This document shows positions 7,165 through 14,760 of a stretch of DNA of 14,760 nucleotides, piece by piece. A model generated the notes under the pieces. It made no database searches. It saw only the letters and a program-made list of their open reading frames with translations, and was not told the DNA's origin. A program made the position numbers and the translations under genes. Numbering within the stretch: the stretch's first letter is position 1; every line of letters begins with the position of its first letter. This DNA comes from Candidatus Aerophobetes bacterium Ae_b3b (lineage in GTDB: Bacteria > Aerophobota > Aerophobia > Aerophobales > AE-B3A), in the NCBI GenBank assembly GCA_005223085.1, contig NJBP01000049.1:1-14760 (forward strand). The letters are read 5' to 3'.

Positions 7165-8591
7165 GAAATATCCCGGGAAAGTCCCTCGATAGGCGTATAA
7201 ACCTGCCAACTATTAATACTTCTTGGCACTATCAAGAGAAAGGTGGCGAGGGAAATTGGAATGGTGGGAAACTTAATATCTTGCCTTACCTCGATGGAGC
7301 GTGCATGGGCATCATAGGGCCCTTCAGCAAAAGCAAGAGTAGCTATATCTTTAGCCATCAGTTTTAGGGCCCCTTTGGTAAGGGATTGATAGGTTAGTAA
7401 TTTAAGGAAGGTCTGAACCGAAAGGCCAGAAAAACTTTTGGCCCAGCCTCCTGTGGGAAGAATATGATTGGTTCCGCTTAGATAATCAGCCGCAGCTACC
7501 GGTGAGAAATCGCCCAGAAAGACGGAGCCGGCATTCTTTATCTGCTTAAGAACCCCCTCGGGTCCTCGGGTCATTATCTCTAGATGCTCGGGAGCAAAAT
7601 CATTTACAAAATTGACGGCTTCATCCAGGTTCTCCACCATTAAAATGGCTCCGTATTTTTCCAGAGATTTTTCCATTATTTTTCTGCGGGAAAATCTTTT
7701 TATCTCCTTAGTTAGAAGCTCACAAACTTCTTCAGCCAATTTTTCCGAAGTGGTTACCAGGATAGAGCAGCTCTCCTCATCGTGCTCTGCTTGAGATAGT
7801 AGGTCATTCGCTACATAGGCCGAATTTGCCGAATCATCGGCCAGGACCAAAATCTCACTAGGCCCGGCCGGACAGTCTATCCCCACTTTCCCTAAACTAG
7901 AAAGATAGGTCTTTGCTGCATTAACATAGACATTTCCCGGACCTACCACCAGGTCAACTTTAGGAATGGTACCTGTGCCCAAGGTTAGAGCAGCTATTGC
8001 CTGTACTCCACCCACGTTAATCATAAGATCTACCCCGGCTATATCAGCCGCTACCATAACTACCTCGGCCATTTCACCCTCCTTGGAAGGAGGACTGGCA
8101 AGGATGATCTTACCTACCCCGGCCAATTTTGCTGGAACTGTAGCCATTATTGCGGTGGAGGGATATCTGGCTTTTCCCCCTGGGACGTAAACACCTACCT
8201 GATCAAAGGGAACAAATCTTTGCCCCAGGGTGTAACTACCCTCACCTTTATTTAAGAAGGTTTTACTAATTGACCAGTCCTTAGGCAACTGGTGTCGATG
8301 AAAATCATAAACCTGGTCTCGCATTTTCCTTAGTGATTCTATAACTTCTGAACTAACCCTTTTATAAGCCGCTTTTACCCTCTCTTTTTTAACCAAAAAA
8401 TCCCGTGAGCTAAGGCTAACCCCATCAAATTTACTGGTAAACCTCGAGACTGCTTCATCGCCGCGTTTTTCAACTTCCTGAATAATGGGGATAACACGAG
8501 AGAGAATCTCCTCCATCCTTGAGCGAGATCTTTCTAAGATCCTCTTATAATCACCCCTACTTAAATCTTTTAACTTCTTGGGCATCAACAT
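7134..8591 (-). CDS. hisD: Histidinol dehydrogenase with C-terminal extension
   Basis: HisD catalyses the last two oxidations of histidine biosynthesis, L-histidinol to L-histidine with two NAD+, using a zinc site. The 485-residue protein shows the family motifs in order: VGVYVPGGKARYPST (132-146), VVGPGNVYVNAAK (215-227), GIDCPAGPSEILVLADD (237-253), QAEHDEES (267-274), FAPEHLE (332-338), DYLSGTNHILPTGG (369-382) and HARSIEVR (429-436). Expected zinc ligands are Q267, H270, D369 and H429; the catalytic pair is E335-H336. The family normally ends soon after the last motif (about 430 residues in E. coli); here about 49 further, partly hydrophobic residues follow, which is odd. AAAAGG 7 nt upstream supports ATG 8591, overlapping the mtaB stop; ATG 8585 (TGATG overlap) is the alternative. 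No other his gene is present, so a HisD-family dehydrogenase for another alcohol cannot be excluded. Confidence 0.92.
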   Translation of the reverse strand: MLMPKKLKDLSRGDYKRILERSRSRMEEILSRVIPIIQEVEKRGDEAVSRFTSKFDGVSLSSRDFLVKKERVKAAYKRVSSEVIESLRKMRDQVYDFHRHQLPKDWSISKTFLNKGEGSYTLGQRFVPFDQVGVYVPGGKARYPSTAIMATVPAKLAGVGKIILASPPSKEGEMAEVVMVAADIAGVDLMINVGGVQAIAALTLGTGTIPKVDLVVGPGNVYVNAAKTYLSSLGKVGIDCPAGPSEILVLADDSANSAYVANDLLSQAEHDEESCSILVTTSEKLAEEVCELLTKEIKRFSRRKIMEKSLEKYGAILMVENLDEAVNFVNDFAPEHLEIMTRGPEGVLKQIKNAGSVFLGDFSPVAAADYLSGTNHILPTGGWAKSFSGLSVQTFLKLLTYQSLTKGALKLMAKDIATLAFAEGPYDAHARSIEVRQDIKFPTIPISLATFLLIVPRSINSWQVYTPIEGLSRDISCLVFPFSIS

Positions 8592-9871
8592 GAGAATACC
8601 TTTTCCACTTCTCCCAGAACCTCTCCCTGGTTAGCACTTAGGAGCCTTGCCATGACCAATTTATTTTTTAGCTCATTTTCACCTTTAAAACTTGCCCGAA
8701 TATAATTATCAGTATATCCGGAAAACCACCCAGTTTTTGAGTCAACCGTTTCTTCCACCAGGACTCTTAAGCTCTCACCCAAAAAACAGGAGGCAAAATT
8801 CTGGGCCAGATCCTTTCCCAGCTCCCTCAGGTAGTTGCTTCTTTCTTTCTTCACCTTTTCTTCCACACGAGGCTGCATTGAATAGGCCCTGGTCTCTATG
8901 CGGGGAGAGAATCTGAAGATATGAAGGCGACTGAATTCAATTTCTCGCACGAAATGATAGGTATTAAGGAACTGTCTTTGGGTCTCGCCAGGAAAGCCTA
9001 CCATAACATCAGTGGTAATAGCTACCGAGGGAACCGTCCTTTTAATATTCTCAACCAGTCTTCGGTATTGATCAGGACTATATTTTCTTCCCATACGCTG
9101 CAAAATCTCGGGATCTCCACTCTGCAGGGGAAGATGAAGATGAGCACAGATAAGAGAGCAACTGCCCATAAGATCAATTAGTCCTGAGGGAAGAAGATGA
9201 GGCTCAAGAGAGCTCAGTCTCACTCTGGTAGTTTCTTCAAAACATTGCATGCCTCTCAAAAGATCAACCAGACTGATGGATGGGTCAAGGTCTCTTCCGT
9301 AAAGGGCAAGATTTACTCCCACCAGAACAATTTCTTTAAACCCATTGAGGATAAGACTTTCTACTTCCTTGAGAACTTCATCGGGAGCTCGGCTCTTAAT
9401 CTTAGCTCCACGCACATAAGGCACTCTACAATAACTACAAAACTGGTCGCACCCATCCTCTATTTTTACAAAGGCTCGACTATGGGCATGAAAGGTCTGA
9501 ATAAAGGATTTTGTATCTTCATGATTTTCATTAGGTCCGGTAATTATACGTGGTATCTTTAATTTCTCCTTATTTCCTAGCACTAGATCTATCTGAGGAA
9601 ATCTTTTTCTTAGGTTGTCTTTTCCTGCTTCAGCGTAACAGCCAGTAACAATTAAATGAGCGTTAGAACCATTCTTTTTGGCAGCCTTGATTAACTCTTC
9701 TGATTTGTGATCAGCTCTCTCAGTGACGCTGCAAGTATTTATAATGTAAAAATCCGCCTTTTCCTTAAAAGAAACCTCTCGAAAACCAGCCTGAATGAGG
9801 CACTCCCGCAAAAACTGCGTTTCATATTGATTTACCTTGCAGCCTAGAGTGGCTAAAGCTACTTTGGGCAT
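8585..9871 (-). CDS. mtaB: tRNA (N6-threonylcarbamoyladenosine(37)-C2)-methylthiotransferase
   Basis: MtaB is a radical SAM enzyme that adds a methylthio group to t6A at position 37 of ANN-decoding tRNAs, making ms2t6A. Counting from ATG 9871, the N-terminal methylthiotransferase domain begins with the MtaB-typical ALATLGCKVNQYE and supplies cluster cysteines C11, C47 and C78. The radical SAM motif CDQFCSYC gives C141, C145 and C148, followed by the PYVRG stretch. The HLPLQSGD segment (246-253) and the GFPGET motif (292-297) are also present. A TRAM RNA-binding domain fills roughly 364-427. Length (428) is normal for the family. GAGGAG lies 8 nt before ATG 9871 but only 2 nt before the alternative ATG 9877, so 9871 is preferred. 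The stop overlaps the hisD start region, indicating co-transcription. The LGCKVNQYE start separates it from MiaB and RimO. Confidence 0.93.
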   Translation of the reverse strand: MPKVALATLGCKVNQYETQFLRECLIQAGFREVSFKEKADFYIINTCSVTERADHKSEELIKAAKKNGSNAHLIVTGCYAEAGKDNLRKRFPQIDLVLGNKEKLKIPRIITGPNENHEDTKSFIQTFHAHSRAFVKIEDGCDQFCSYCRVPYVRGAKIKSRAPDEVLKEVESLILNGFKEIVLVGVNLALYGRDLDPSISLVDLLRGMQCFEETTRVRLSSLEPHLLPSGLIDLMGSCSLICAHLHLPLQSGDPEILQRMGRKYSPDQYRRLVENIKRTVPSVAITTDVMVGFPGETQRQFLNTYHFVREIEFSRLHIFRFSPRIETRAYSMQPRVEEKVKKERSNYLRELGKDLAQNFASCFLGESLRVLVEETVDSKTGWFSGYTDNYIRASFKGENELKNKLVMARLLSANQGEVLGEVEKVFSC

Positions 9872-9879
9872 CCTCATCG

Positions 9880-9885
9880 CTCCTC
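9880..9885 (-). promoter_or_regulatory. Ribosome-binding site deciding the mtaB start
   Basis: The minus strand reads GAGGAG here. Its spacing is 8 nt to ATG 9871 and 2 nt to ATG 9877. Only the first spacing is efficient, so translation most likely begins with MPKVALATLG. Confidence 0.7.
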
Positions 9886-9925
9886 TTATTTCTCGTCCCG
9901 GCGACTATTCTCGGTACCTGATAAA

Positions 9926-9984
9926 CCCCGTTAGAAACAAAATCTCTAACAGGGCGCACGGACGGAGCCTTTTTTCTAACGGGG
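9926..9984 (-). repeat. Triple palindromic repeat with competing hairpins between dnaJ and mtaB
   Basis: The outer arms CCCCGTTAGAAA (9984-9973, minus strand) and TTTCTAACGGGG (9937-9926) are a perfect 12-bp inverted repeat around a 35-nt loop. A third copy, CCCTGTTAGA (9954-9945), can pair with the same right arm as a 10-bp stem with one G-U pair and a 9-nt loop. The two foldings exclude each other. A short U-rich stretch (UUUAUC) follows the right arm, so the inner stem could act as a weak terminator of the chaperone operon or an attenuator before mtaB. It could equally be a dispersed REP- or MITE-like element; only one copy is visible in this window. Confidence 0.65.
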
Positions 9985-10013
9985 TAAAATTGGCCAAAAA
10001 ATAAGTGATTCTA

Positions 10014-11159
10014 TTAGCTGCCGAAAAGCCGCTTTACTTTATTAAAGAAATCCTTCATGCGGGGCTGTCCATTTCCCTGTTTCAGTTCATCAAATTTCCT
10101 GAGGAGCTCCTTTTGTTCCTCGCTTAGATGCACCGGGGTCTCCACCACTACCTTTACCCATTGATCCCCTCGATTAGGAGAGTGTAGATAAGGAATGCCC
10201 TTACCCCTTAAGCGAAAGATTTTATTGGTTTGCGTTCGGGGGGGAATAGTTAACTTTACTTTGCCATTCAAGGTGGGAACAATGACCCGTCCTCCCAGGG
10301 CGGCCTGGGCAAAACTAATGGGAACCTCACAGACAATGTTATTTCCATCCCTTTCAAATATGGGATGGGGCTTGACGCGGAGACTAACGTATAGATCACC
10401 AGGTGGACCCCCACGTGAACCAGCCCCTCCTTGCCCCCCTAACCTCAGGTGAGCTCCATGATCGACCCCGGCGGGAATCTTCACCTTGATCTTCCGGGCA
10501 GTTCGAATCCTTCCCGTACCTCGACATTGCCGGCAGGGGTCTCTTATGATAGTTCCCCTTCCCTGACATTGAGTACAGGTTCTGGATATGGAGAAAAAGC
10601 TCTGACTCAATGAGACGTAACCGGTCCCTTTACAAGTTGGGCAATCTTGAGGTTCAGAACCAGGTTTAATTCCGCTTCCTGCGCAACTGGAGCATGGCTC
10701 GAACCTACCAACTCTGATTTCCTTTTCGGTTCCAAAAGCCGCTTCCTCAAAGCTAATCTCCAGAGTATAACGAAGGTCTGAGCCTGGCTGGGTTTCCCTT
10801 ACTGTGGCTCTGCGCCCGAAAAAATTTCCAAAAATATCCCCTCCGAAAGCTCCTCTACCAAAGACCTCCTCAAAGATCTTAAGGGGATCGAAGTCAAATC
10901 CACGAAATCCGGCACCTGCGCCAACTTCTGCCTCCAGTCCCGCATGTCCATATTGATCGTAGATTTGCCTTTTTTCAGGGTCAGAGAGAATCTTGTAAGC
11001 CTCGGATACCTCCTTGAATTTCTCCTCTGCTTCTTTGGAATTGCCCGGGTTTCTATCAGGGTGGTACTTGATAGCTAATCTGCGGTAAGCCTTCTTTACC
11101 TCCTCAGGAGAAGTATCTCGGGAAATGCCTAGAATTTCATAATAATCCCTCTTGGCCAC
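10014..11159 (-). CDS. dnaJ: Chaperone protein DnaJ (Hsp40)
   Basis: DnaJ delivers unfolded proteins to DnaK and stimulates its ATPase in the cytoplasm. The 381-residue protein is a full type I DnaJ: J domain at 1-70 with HPD at 33-35, a Gly/Phe-rich linker (about 75-115), and a zinc-finger domain with four CxxCxGxG repeats at 156-163, 173-180, 195-202 and 209-216. The C-terminal substrate-binding and dimerisation region (about 220-345) follows, with its GDLYV (254-258) segment. The start is GTG at 11159. A GAGGAG ribosome-binding site 7 nt upstream (11172-11167) lies in the last codons of dnaK, and only 4 nt separate the two genes, so translational coupling is likely. A charged, lysine-rich tail ends in LFGS. 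Nothing is missing or broken. Confidence 0.97.
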   Translation of the reverse strand: MAKRDYYEILGISRDTSPEEVKKAYRRLAIKYHPDRNPGNSKEAEEKFKEVSEAYKILSDPEKRQIYDQYGHAGLEAEVGAGAGFRGFDFDPLKIFEEVFGRGAFGGDIFGNFFGRRATVRETQPGSDLRYTLEISFEEAAFGTEKEIRVGRFEPCSSCAGSGIKPGSEPQDCPTCKGTGYVSLSQSFFSISRTCTQCQGRGTIIRDPCRQCRGTGRIRTARKIKVKIPAGVDHGAHLRLGGQGGAGSRGGPPGDLYVSLRVKPHPIFERDGNNIVCEVPISFAQAALGGRVIVPTLNGKVKLTIPPRTQTNKIFRLRGKGIPYLHSPNRGDQWVKVVVETPVHLSEEQKELLRKFDELKQGNGQPRMKDFFNKVKRLFGS

Positions 11160-11163
11160 TCCG

Positions 11164-13098
11164 CTACTCCTCTACCTCATAGTCAGCATCAGTTACATCT
11201 TCTCCCTCTTTTTTCTCCTTTTTTTCCTCGCCAGCCTCACCTTTTTGCTTAGGTTCTTCTTGAGCCTGTTTTTTGGCTGTCTCCTCATATACTGCCTGGC
11301 CGAGTTTTTGCGAAACCTCACTCAGTTTTTTTATCTTATCTCTAATTTCCTCCACACTACCTGTATCTTTTGCCTTCTTAAGTTCCTCGATTGCCTCCTG
11401 GATATTCTTCTTATCGGCCTCGCCAACCTTATCCCCATGCTCCTTAAGAGTCTTTTCCGTAGCGTAGATTATGTTATCTGCCTGATTTTGAGCTTCAATC
11501 TTTTCTTTCTTCTTTTTGTCTTCTTCAGCATGTTGTTCGGCCTCTTTGACCATGTGGTCCTTTTCTTCACTGGATAAAGCACCTGATTCTCTAATAGTAA
11601 TTTCTTGCTCTTTGCCAGTGCCTTTATCCTTGGCCTTAACATTTACGATGCCATTGGCATCGATATCAAAGGTAACTTCAACCTGAGGGACACCACGAGG
11701 AGCAGGGGGAATTCCGGTAAGCTGAAATCTCCCCAGAGTGCGGTTGTCGGCGGACATAGTTCGCTCCCCCTGCAGAACATGAATATCCACCGCTGTCTGA
11801 CCATCAGCAGCCGTAGTGAAGACTTTACTCTCTTTGGTGGGAATAGTGGTATTTCTCTCAATGAGCTTGGTGCACACCCCTCCCAGAGTCTCTATTCCCA
11901 GGGAAAGCGGAGTAACATCCAGAAGAAGGATATCTTTGACCTCTCCAGCCAGAACTCCACCCTGGATAGCTGCCCCTACCGCCACTACCTCATCCGGATT
12001 AACTCCCTTATGGGGTTCTTTTCCGAAGAGCTTCTTCACTACTTCCTGCACTTTGGGCATTCTGGTCTGGCCTCCCACTAAAACTACCTCCCGAATATCC
12101 CCAGGTTTCAACTTAGCATCTGCCAGTGCCTGCTCACATGGCTTGATGGTCTTTTCAATTAAATCCTCGGTTAGCTGCTCTAACTTGGCCCGGCTAAGGG
12201 TGAGGCTCAGGTGTTTAGGCCCACTTTGATCAGCGGTAATAAAGGGTAGATTTATCTGGCTCTCCAGACTGGAGGAAAGCTCGCATTTAGCTTTTTCTGC
12301 CGCCTCCTTAAGCCTTTGCAAAGCCATCTTATCTTCTCTTATGTCTATGCCACTTTGCTTTTTGAATTCCTCTGCCGCCCAGTCCGCCACTTGCTGGTCG
12401 AAGTCATCTCCTCCCAAATAGGTATTTCCATTAGTGGAAAGAACTTCCACCACTTTATCCCCTACATCCAAAATGGAAATATCAAAGGTTCCCCCACCTA
12501 AGTCATAGACTGCTATTTTCTTTTCTCCCTTTTTCTCCAATCCATAGGCCATAGCTGCTGCCGTAGGCTCATTTATAATACGCTCTACCTTAAGACCAGC
12601 AATAGCACCGGCATCTTTAGTTGCCTGGCGCTGACTATCGCGAAAATGAGCAGGAACAGTAATTACCGCTCGCTCTACCTTTGCTCCCAGATGCTGCTCG
12701 GCTGTCTGCTTCATCTTCTGGAGGGTACGGGCTGAAATCTCCTGGGGTAGAAATTCTCCTTTGTTTACCCTCACTTTGACTCTGCCTTGAGAATCTTTCA
12801 TTAAATCATAAGGGATTCTTTTCTTTGCCTTCTCTACCGTTGACTCATCGAACCTGCGACCCATAAGTCTTTTTATGGAATTGACTGTATTCTTAGGGTT
12901 GGTTATAGCCTGTCTTTTAGCTGGTTCACCTACTAACATTTCTCCTTTATCGGTGAAAGCAACCACGGAAGGAGTCGTTCGAGAACCCTCTTGATTAGTT
13001 ATAACCACAGGCTCATCCCCCTCTATTACCGCCACACAGGAGTTGGTGGTACCCAAATCAATACCGATTATTTTTTTAGTTACTTTTTTGTCACTCAT
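11164..13098 (-). CDS. dnaK: Chaperone protein DnaK (Hsp70)
   Basis: DnaK is the ATP-driven Hsp70 that binds and releases unfolded polypeptides, with DnaJ as co-chaperone and GrpE as nucleotide exchange factor. At 644 residues it has normal length. The nucleotide-binding domain shows the three Hsp70 signatures: [10 protein letters not shown] (11-20), [14 protein letters not shown] (197-210) and [13 protein letters not shown] (338-350), plus [13 protein letters not shown] (175-187). The interdomain linker is [15 protein letters not shown] (389-403). The substrate-binding beta domain carries VLQGER (441-446). The helical lid (from about 508) ends in a Lys/Glu/Gln-rich tail (606-636) and a DADYEVEE terminus resembling other bacterial DnaK ends. 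ATG 13098 is preceded by GGGGGAG with 5-nt spacing. It follows grpE after 67 nt and precedes dnaJ by 4 nt. Confidence 0.98.
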   Translation of the reverse strand: MSDKKVTKKIIGIDLGTTNSCVAVIEGDEPVVITNQEGSRTTPSVVAFTDKGEMLVGEPAKRQAITNPKNTVNSIKRLMGRRFDESTVEKAKKRIPYDLMKDSQGRVKVRVNKGEFLPQEISARTLQKMKQTAEQHLGAKVERAVITVPAHFRDSQRQATKDAGAIAGLKVERIINEPTAAAMAYGLEKKGEKKIAVYDLGGGTFDISILDVGDKVVEVLSTNGNTYLGGDDFDQQVADWAAEEFKKQSGIDIREDKMALQRLKEAAEKAKCELSSSLESQINLPFITADQSGPKHLSLTLSRAKLEQLTEDLIEKTIKPCEQALADAKLKPGDIREVVLVGGQTRMPKVQEVVKKLFGKEPHKGVNPDEVVAVGAAIQGGVLAGEVKDILLLDVTPLSLGIETLGGVCTKLIERNTTIPTKESKVFTTAADGQTAVDIHVLQGERTMSADNRTLGRFQLTGIPPAPRGVPQVEVTFDIDANGIVNVKAKDKGTGKEQEITIRESGALSSEEKDHMVKEAEQHAEEDKKKKEKIEAQNQADNIIYATEKTLKEHGDKVGEADKKNIQEAIEELKKAKDTGSVEEIRDKIKKLSEVSQKLGQAVYEETAKKQAQEEPKQKGEAGEEKKEKKEGEDVTDADYEVEE

Positions 13099-13119
13099 AA
13101 ATACTCCCCCTTTTAGAAG

Positions 13120-13139
13120 TAATCAGAGATCAATGATTA
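13120..13139 (-). other. Small inverted repeat in the grpE-dnaK spacer
   Basis: The minus strand reads TAATCA, an 8-nt loop, then TGATTA, a perfect 6-bp but AT-rich stem, 21 nt upstream of the dnaK start codon and close to its ribosome-binding site. It does not resemble CIRCE (TTAGCACTC-N9-GAGTGCTAA) and lacks a U-tract. It could be a processing or translation-modulating hairpin, or chance. Confidence 0.3.
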
Positions 13140-13165
13140 GGGTAAAATCCGCTGTGTCCCCATCA

Positions 13166-13798
13166 CTAATCTTTGCTTTTATCTTTTTTCTTGTTTTCTT
13201 GACTTCTCTTGTTTACCTTAACCATAGCTGGTCTTAAAATCTTATTGTTGAGCTTATAACCTTTTCTCATCTCCTCCACTACTAAGTTATCCGGATATTC
13301 GGCTAGGTCTACGCTCATAAGCGCCTCATGAAAATACGGATCAAACTCTTCACCCTTTGCCTCAATCTCCTGTAATCCCTGCTTCTGAAGTATGGCTTTT
13401 AGCTGGTCAAGAATCATCCTCATCCCCTCCATTAGACTGGCAAGGTTATCATTTGACTGTTGACTTGAGTCCACCGCTCTTTCCAGGTCGTCTAAAACCG
13501 GCAAAAATTGCTTAATTAAATCCTCGTTGGACCAACTAACTATCCTTTCTCTCTCTTTTTGACTCCGACGTTTATAATTCTCAAACTCTGCTTTTAATCG
13601 CTTAAGATAATCCAGATACTCACCTGTTTCCTTATCTGTTGATTTCAGTTCCTCCTTGACTGCTTTAACCTGACTCCGAAGGGAGGAAATCTCCTTTTTA
13701 GCACCCTTAAGTTTTTTTTCTTTAGTGGTGAATTTCGCTTTTATTTCTAAACATTTATTTTGGTAATCTACCTGGTCTTTATTTTTCTGAGAACTCAT
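13166..13798 (-). CDS. grpE: Nucleotide exchange factor GrpE
   Basis: GrpE releases ADP from DnaK and works as a cytoplasmic dimer. From ATG 13798 it is 210 residues. A long, highly charged coiled-coil region fills residues 1-90, followed by the dimerisation helices with FLPVLDDLERA (98-108) and the C-terminal beta domain with the family signature: FDPYFHEA (152-159), VVEEMRKGYKL (173-183) and LRPAMVKV (188-195). A Lys-rich tail follows. ATG 13798 is preferred because AGAGG lies 7 nt upstream and the codon overlaps the kinase stop as ATGA. A GTG at 13816 in the same frame would add six residues and is less likely. Sitting directly before dnaK confirms the assignment; the usual partner hrcA is not adjacent. 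Confidence 0.95.
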   Translation of the reverse strand: MSSQKNKDQVDYQNKCLEIKAKFTTKEKKLKGAKKEISSLRSQVKAVKEELKSTDKETGEYLDYLKRLKAEFENYKRRSQKERERIVSWSNEDLIKQFLPVLDDLERAVDSSQQSNDNLASLMEGMRMILDQLKAILQKQGLQEIEAKGEEFDPYFHEALMSVDLAEYPDNLVVEEMRKGYKLNNKILRPAMVKVNKRSQENKKKDKSKD

Positions 13799-14739
13799 TC
13801 TCTTGCCTCTTTCCACCTAATTTTATCCTTAAGCTGGTTTATTCTTTTAAGAGAAAGTGGCTTTTCTCTTCCCTCTTCTGCACTGGCTGCTGCGCAAGCT
13901 ACCGCCAGAACTGACATCTCCTTTAAACTTAATCCTCGGGAGAGTCCCACAGCAAAACCACCCACCAGAGCGTCTCCTGCTCCTATTGTATTCAGAGAAT
14001 TTATTTCAGGAGGAGAGACCATGAGCAGGCTCTTTTTTTCCATCACCATAACTTTATCTTTGCCCCGGGAGACAACCACCAGCTGAACATATTTTTGAAC
14101 AAGAGCCCTTACCTGCCGAATTAAATCGGCTTCAGACTCAAGGCTTTTTCCCATGAGATTCTCCATCTCTTCTTTATTGGGCTTAAGCATGAAGGGTCTA
14201 CCCTGAAGTCCCTGTTTGAGGGGCTCACCTCGCGTGTCCAGAATAGGGATGATGTTCTCCTTTTCCCGGTAGACTAAACGGATTAAGGAATTGTAGATAT
14301 TCTCACTTACTCCTGGGGGGACGCTTCCAGAAAAAACTACCACCCTCGCCTTTCTTACCAGATCTCCAACTTTTTCCTCTAGTTTCTTTATTTCAGAGGG
14401 AAAAATCCGGGGACCCTTCTCCACCAGGTGGGTCTGGCTGGGGATTACCGGATCGAGAATGGTCAAATTCAGCCTACTTTCTCCCGCGATGGAAACAAAA
14501 TCGGAAGCTATACCCTCCTTTTTTAATCTCTCCTTTATAAACCCTGCAGTACGGCCTCCCAGCCAACCAGTGGCTAAAGTTGGCTCGCCTAAAATCTTAG
14601 CTACCCGGGAGACATTTATCCCCTTTCCCCCTGCCACCCTTATTCTCTCTTTTTCTACCCGGTTGACCTTCCCAACTCGAAAATCGGTGATCTCAACTAC
14701 CCGATCCAAGACGGGATTAAGGGTGACGGTAAGGATCAT
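13795..14739 (-). CDS. fruK: PfkB-family sugar kinase, 1-phosphofructokinase type
   Basis: This 314-residue protein belongs to the PfkB/ribokinase superfamily, in the branch of 1-phosphofructokinase, tagatose-6-phosphate kinase and minor 6-phosphofructokinase. These transfer phosphate from ATP to a ketohexose phosphate to give a bisphosphate. Visible motifs are VTLNPVLDR (5-13), AGGKGINVSRVA (36-47), FSGSVPPG (136-143), KPNKEE (186-191) and the ATP/anion-hole signature NTIGAGDALVGGF (250-262) with the catalytic base D256. Sequence alone does not settle the substrate; no fructose PTS gene is visible to favour FruK, so the symbol is provisional. ATG 14739 has only a weak upstream ribosome-binding site. 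The 21 bases before it contain a short open frame ending in TGA that overlaps this ATG, so a preceding gene may be coupled. Its stop overlaps grpE (ATGA), an unusual union of sugar metabolism with a chaperone operon. Confidence 0.85.
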   Translation of the reverse strand: MILTVTLNPVLDRVVEITDFRVGKVNRVEKERIRVAGGKGINVSRVAKILGEPTLATGWLGGRTAGFIKERLKKEGIASDFVSIAGESRLNLTILDPVIPSQTHLVEKGPRIFPSEIKKLEEKVGDLVRKARVVVFSGSVPPGVSENIYNSLIRLVYREKENIIPILDTRGEPLKQGLQGRPFMLKPNKEEMENLMGKSLESEADLIRQVRALVQKYVQLVVVSRGKDKVMVMEKKSLLMVSPPEINSLNTIGAGDALVGGFAVGLSRGLSLKEMSVLAVACAAASAEEGREKPLSLKRINQLKDKIRWKEARE

Positions 14740-14760
14740 ATCAGCTTTAATTCTATAAAA

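Noticed and set aside
7169-7191. Imperfect hairpin (TATC/GATA with an inner GGGA/TCCC) in the hisD tail, considered as a terminator.
   Set aside because: The stem is interrupted by a two-by-two mismatch and there is no run of U after it on the minus strand.
8631-8640. TTAGCACT, resembling the left half of a CIRCE heat-shock operator.
   Set aside because: No GAGTGCTAA half follows at 9-nt spacing, and it lies inside the mtaB coding sequence, away from any chaperone start.
11152-11577. A 141-codon plus-strand frame predicting a very hydrophobic, membrane-like protein.
   Set aside because: It is the antisense of the Lys/Glu-rich tail and lid of dnaK; complementary codons of Lys and Glu read as Phe, Leu and Ser. 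It is an artefact of composition.
11816-12229. A 137-codon plus-strand frame.
   Set aside because: It lies wholly antisense to the conserved dnaK coding region and has no homology-like motif.

Overview
The window carries one uninterrupted block of genes, all on the minus strand, so transcription runs from high to low coordinates. It suggests a diderm (Gram-negative type) bacterium, because two genes encode large exported proteins and one of these looks like an outer-membrane beta-barrel ending in phenylalanine. The rest is housekeeping. Nothing seen fixes the phylum. SprA-like proteins are best known from Bacteroidota and relatives, while the order grpE-dnaK-dnaJ-...-mtaB recalls Firmicutes-type chaperone loci, so a deep-branching or candidate phylum is a reasonable guess (inference only).

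Region 14739-9871 (read right to left): a PfkB-family sugar-phosphate kinase of the 1-phosphofructokinase type overlaps grpE by an ATGA junction. dnaK follows, then dnaJ 4 nt later with a GTG start whose ribosome-binding site lies in the end of dnaK. GrpE, DnaK and DnaJ form the complete Hsp70 machine. No hrcA and no CIRCE operator are visible. A 142-nt spacer after dnaJ holds a threefold palindromic repeat that can fold into two mutually exclusive hairpins.

Region 9871-7134: mtaB (tRNA methylthiotransferase for t6A37) overlaps hisD (histidinol dehydrogenase), an orphan histidine-biosynthesis gene here. HisD has an unusual C-terminal tail of about 49 residues. That DNA contains a promoter-like sequence for the next gene and may not be genuine HisD coding sequence.

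Region 7117-1: a 1551-residue SprA/Sov-like outer-membrane protein with a TTG start, then a gene with its own near-consensus sigma70-type promoter. This last gene encodes a secreted multidomain protein: a GC-rich N-terminal beta domain, then alternating calcium-loop and fibronectin type III modules, running off the left edge. It has at least 786 codons and was found by direct translation, since its stop codon lies outside the window. Since SprA is the outer-membrane translocon of the type IX secretion system, the pairing of a SprA-like protein with a large secreted modular protein is the most interesting hypothesis here, but no other type IX component is visible.

No gene-free stretch exceeds about 142 bases. 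I saw no tRNA, rRNA, CRISPR array or insertion sequence.
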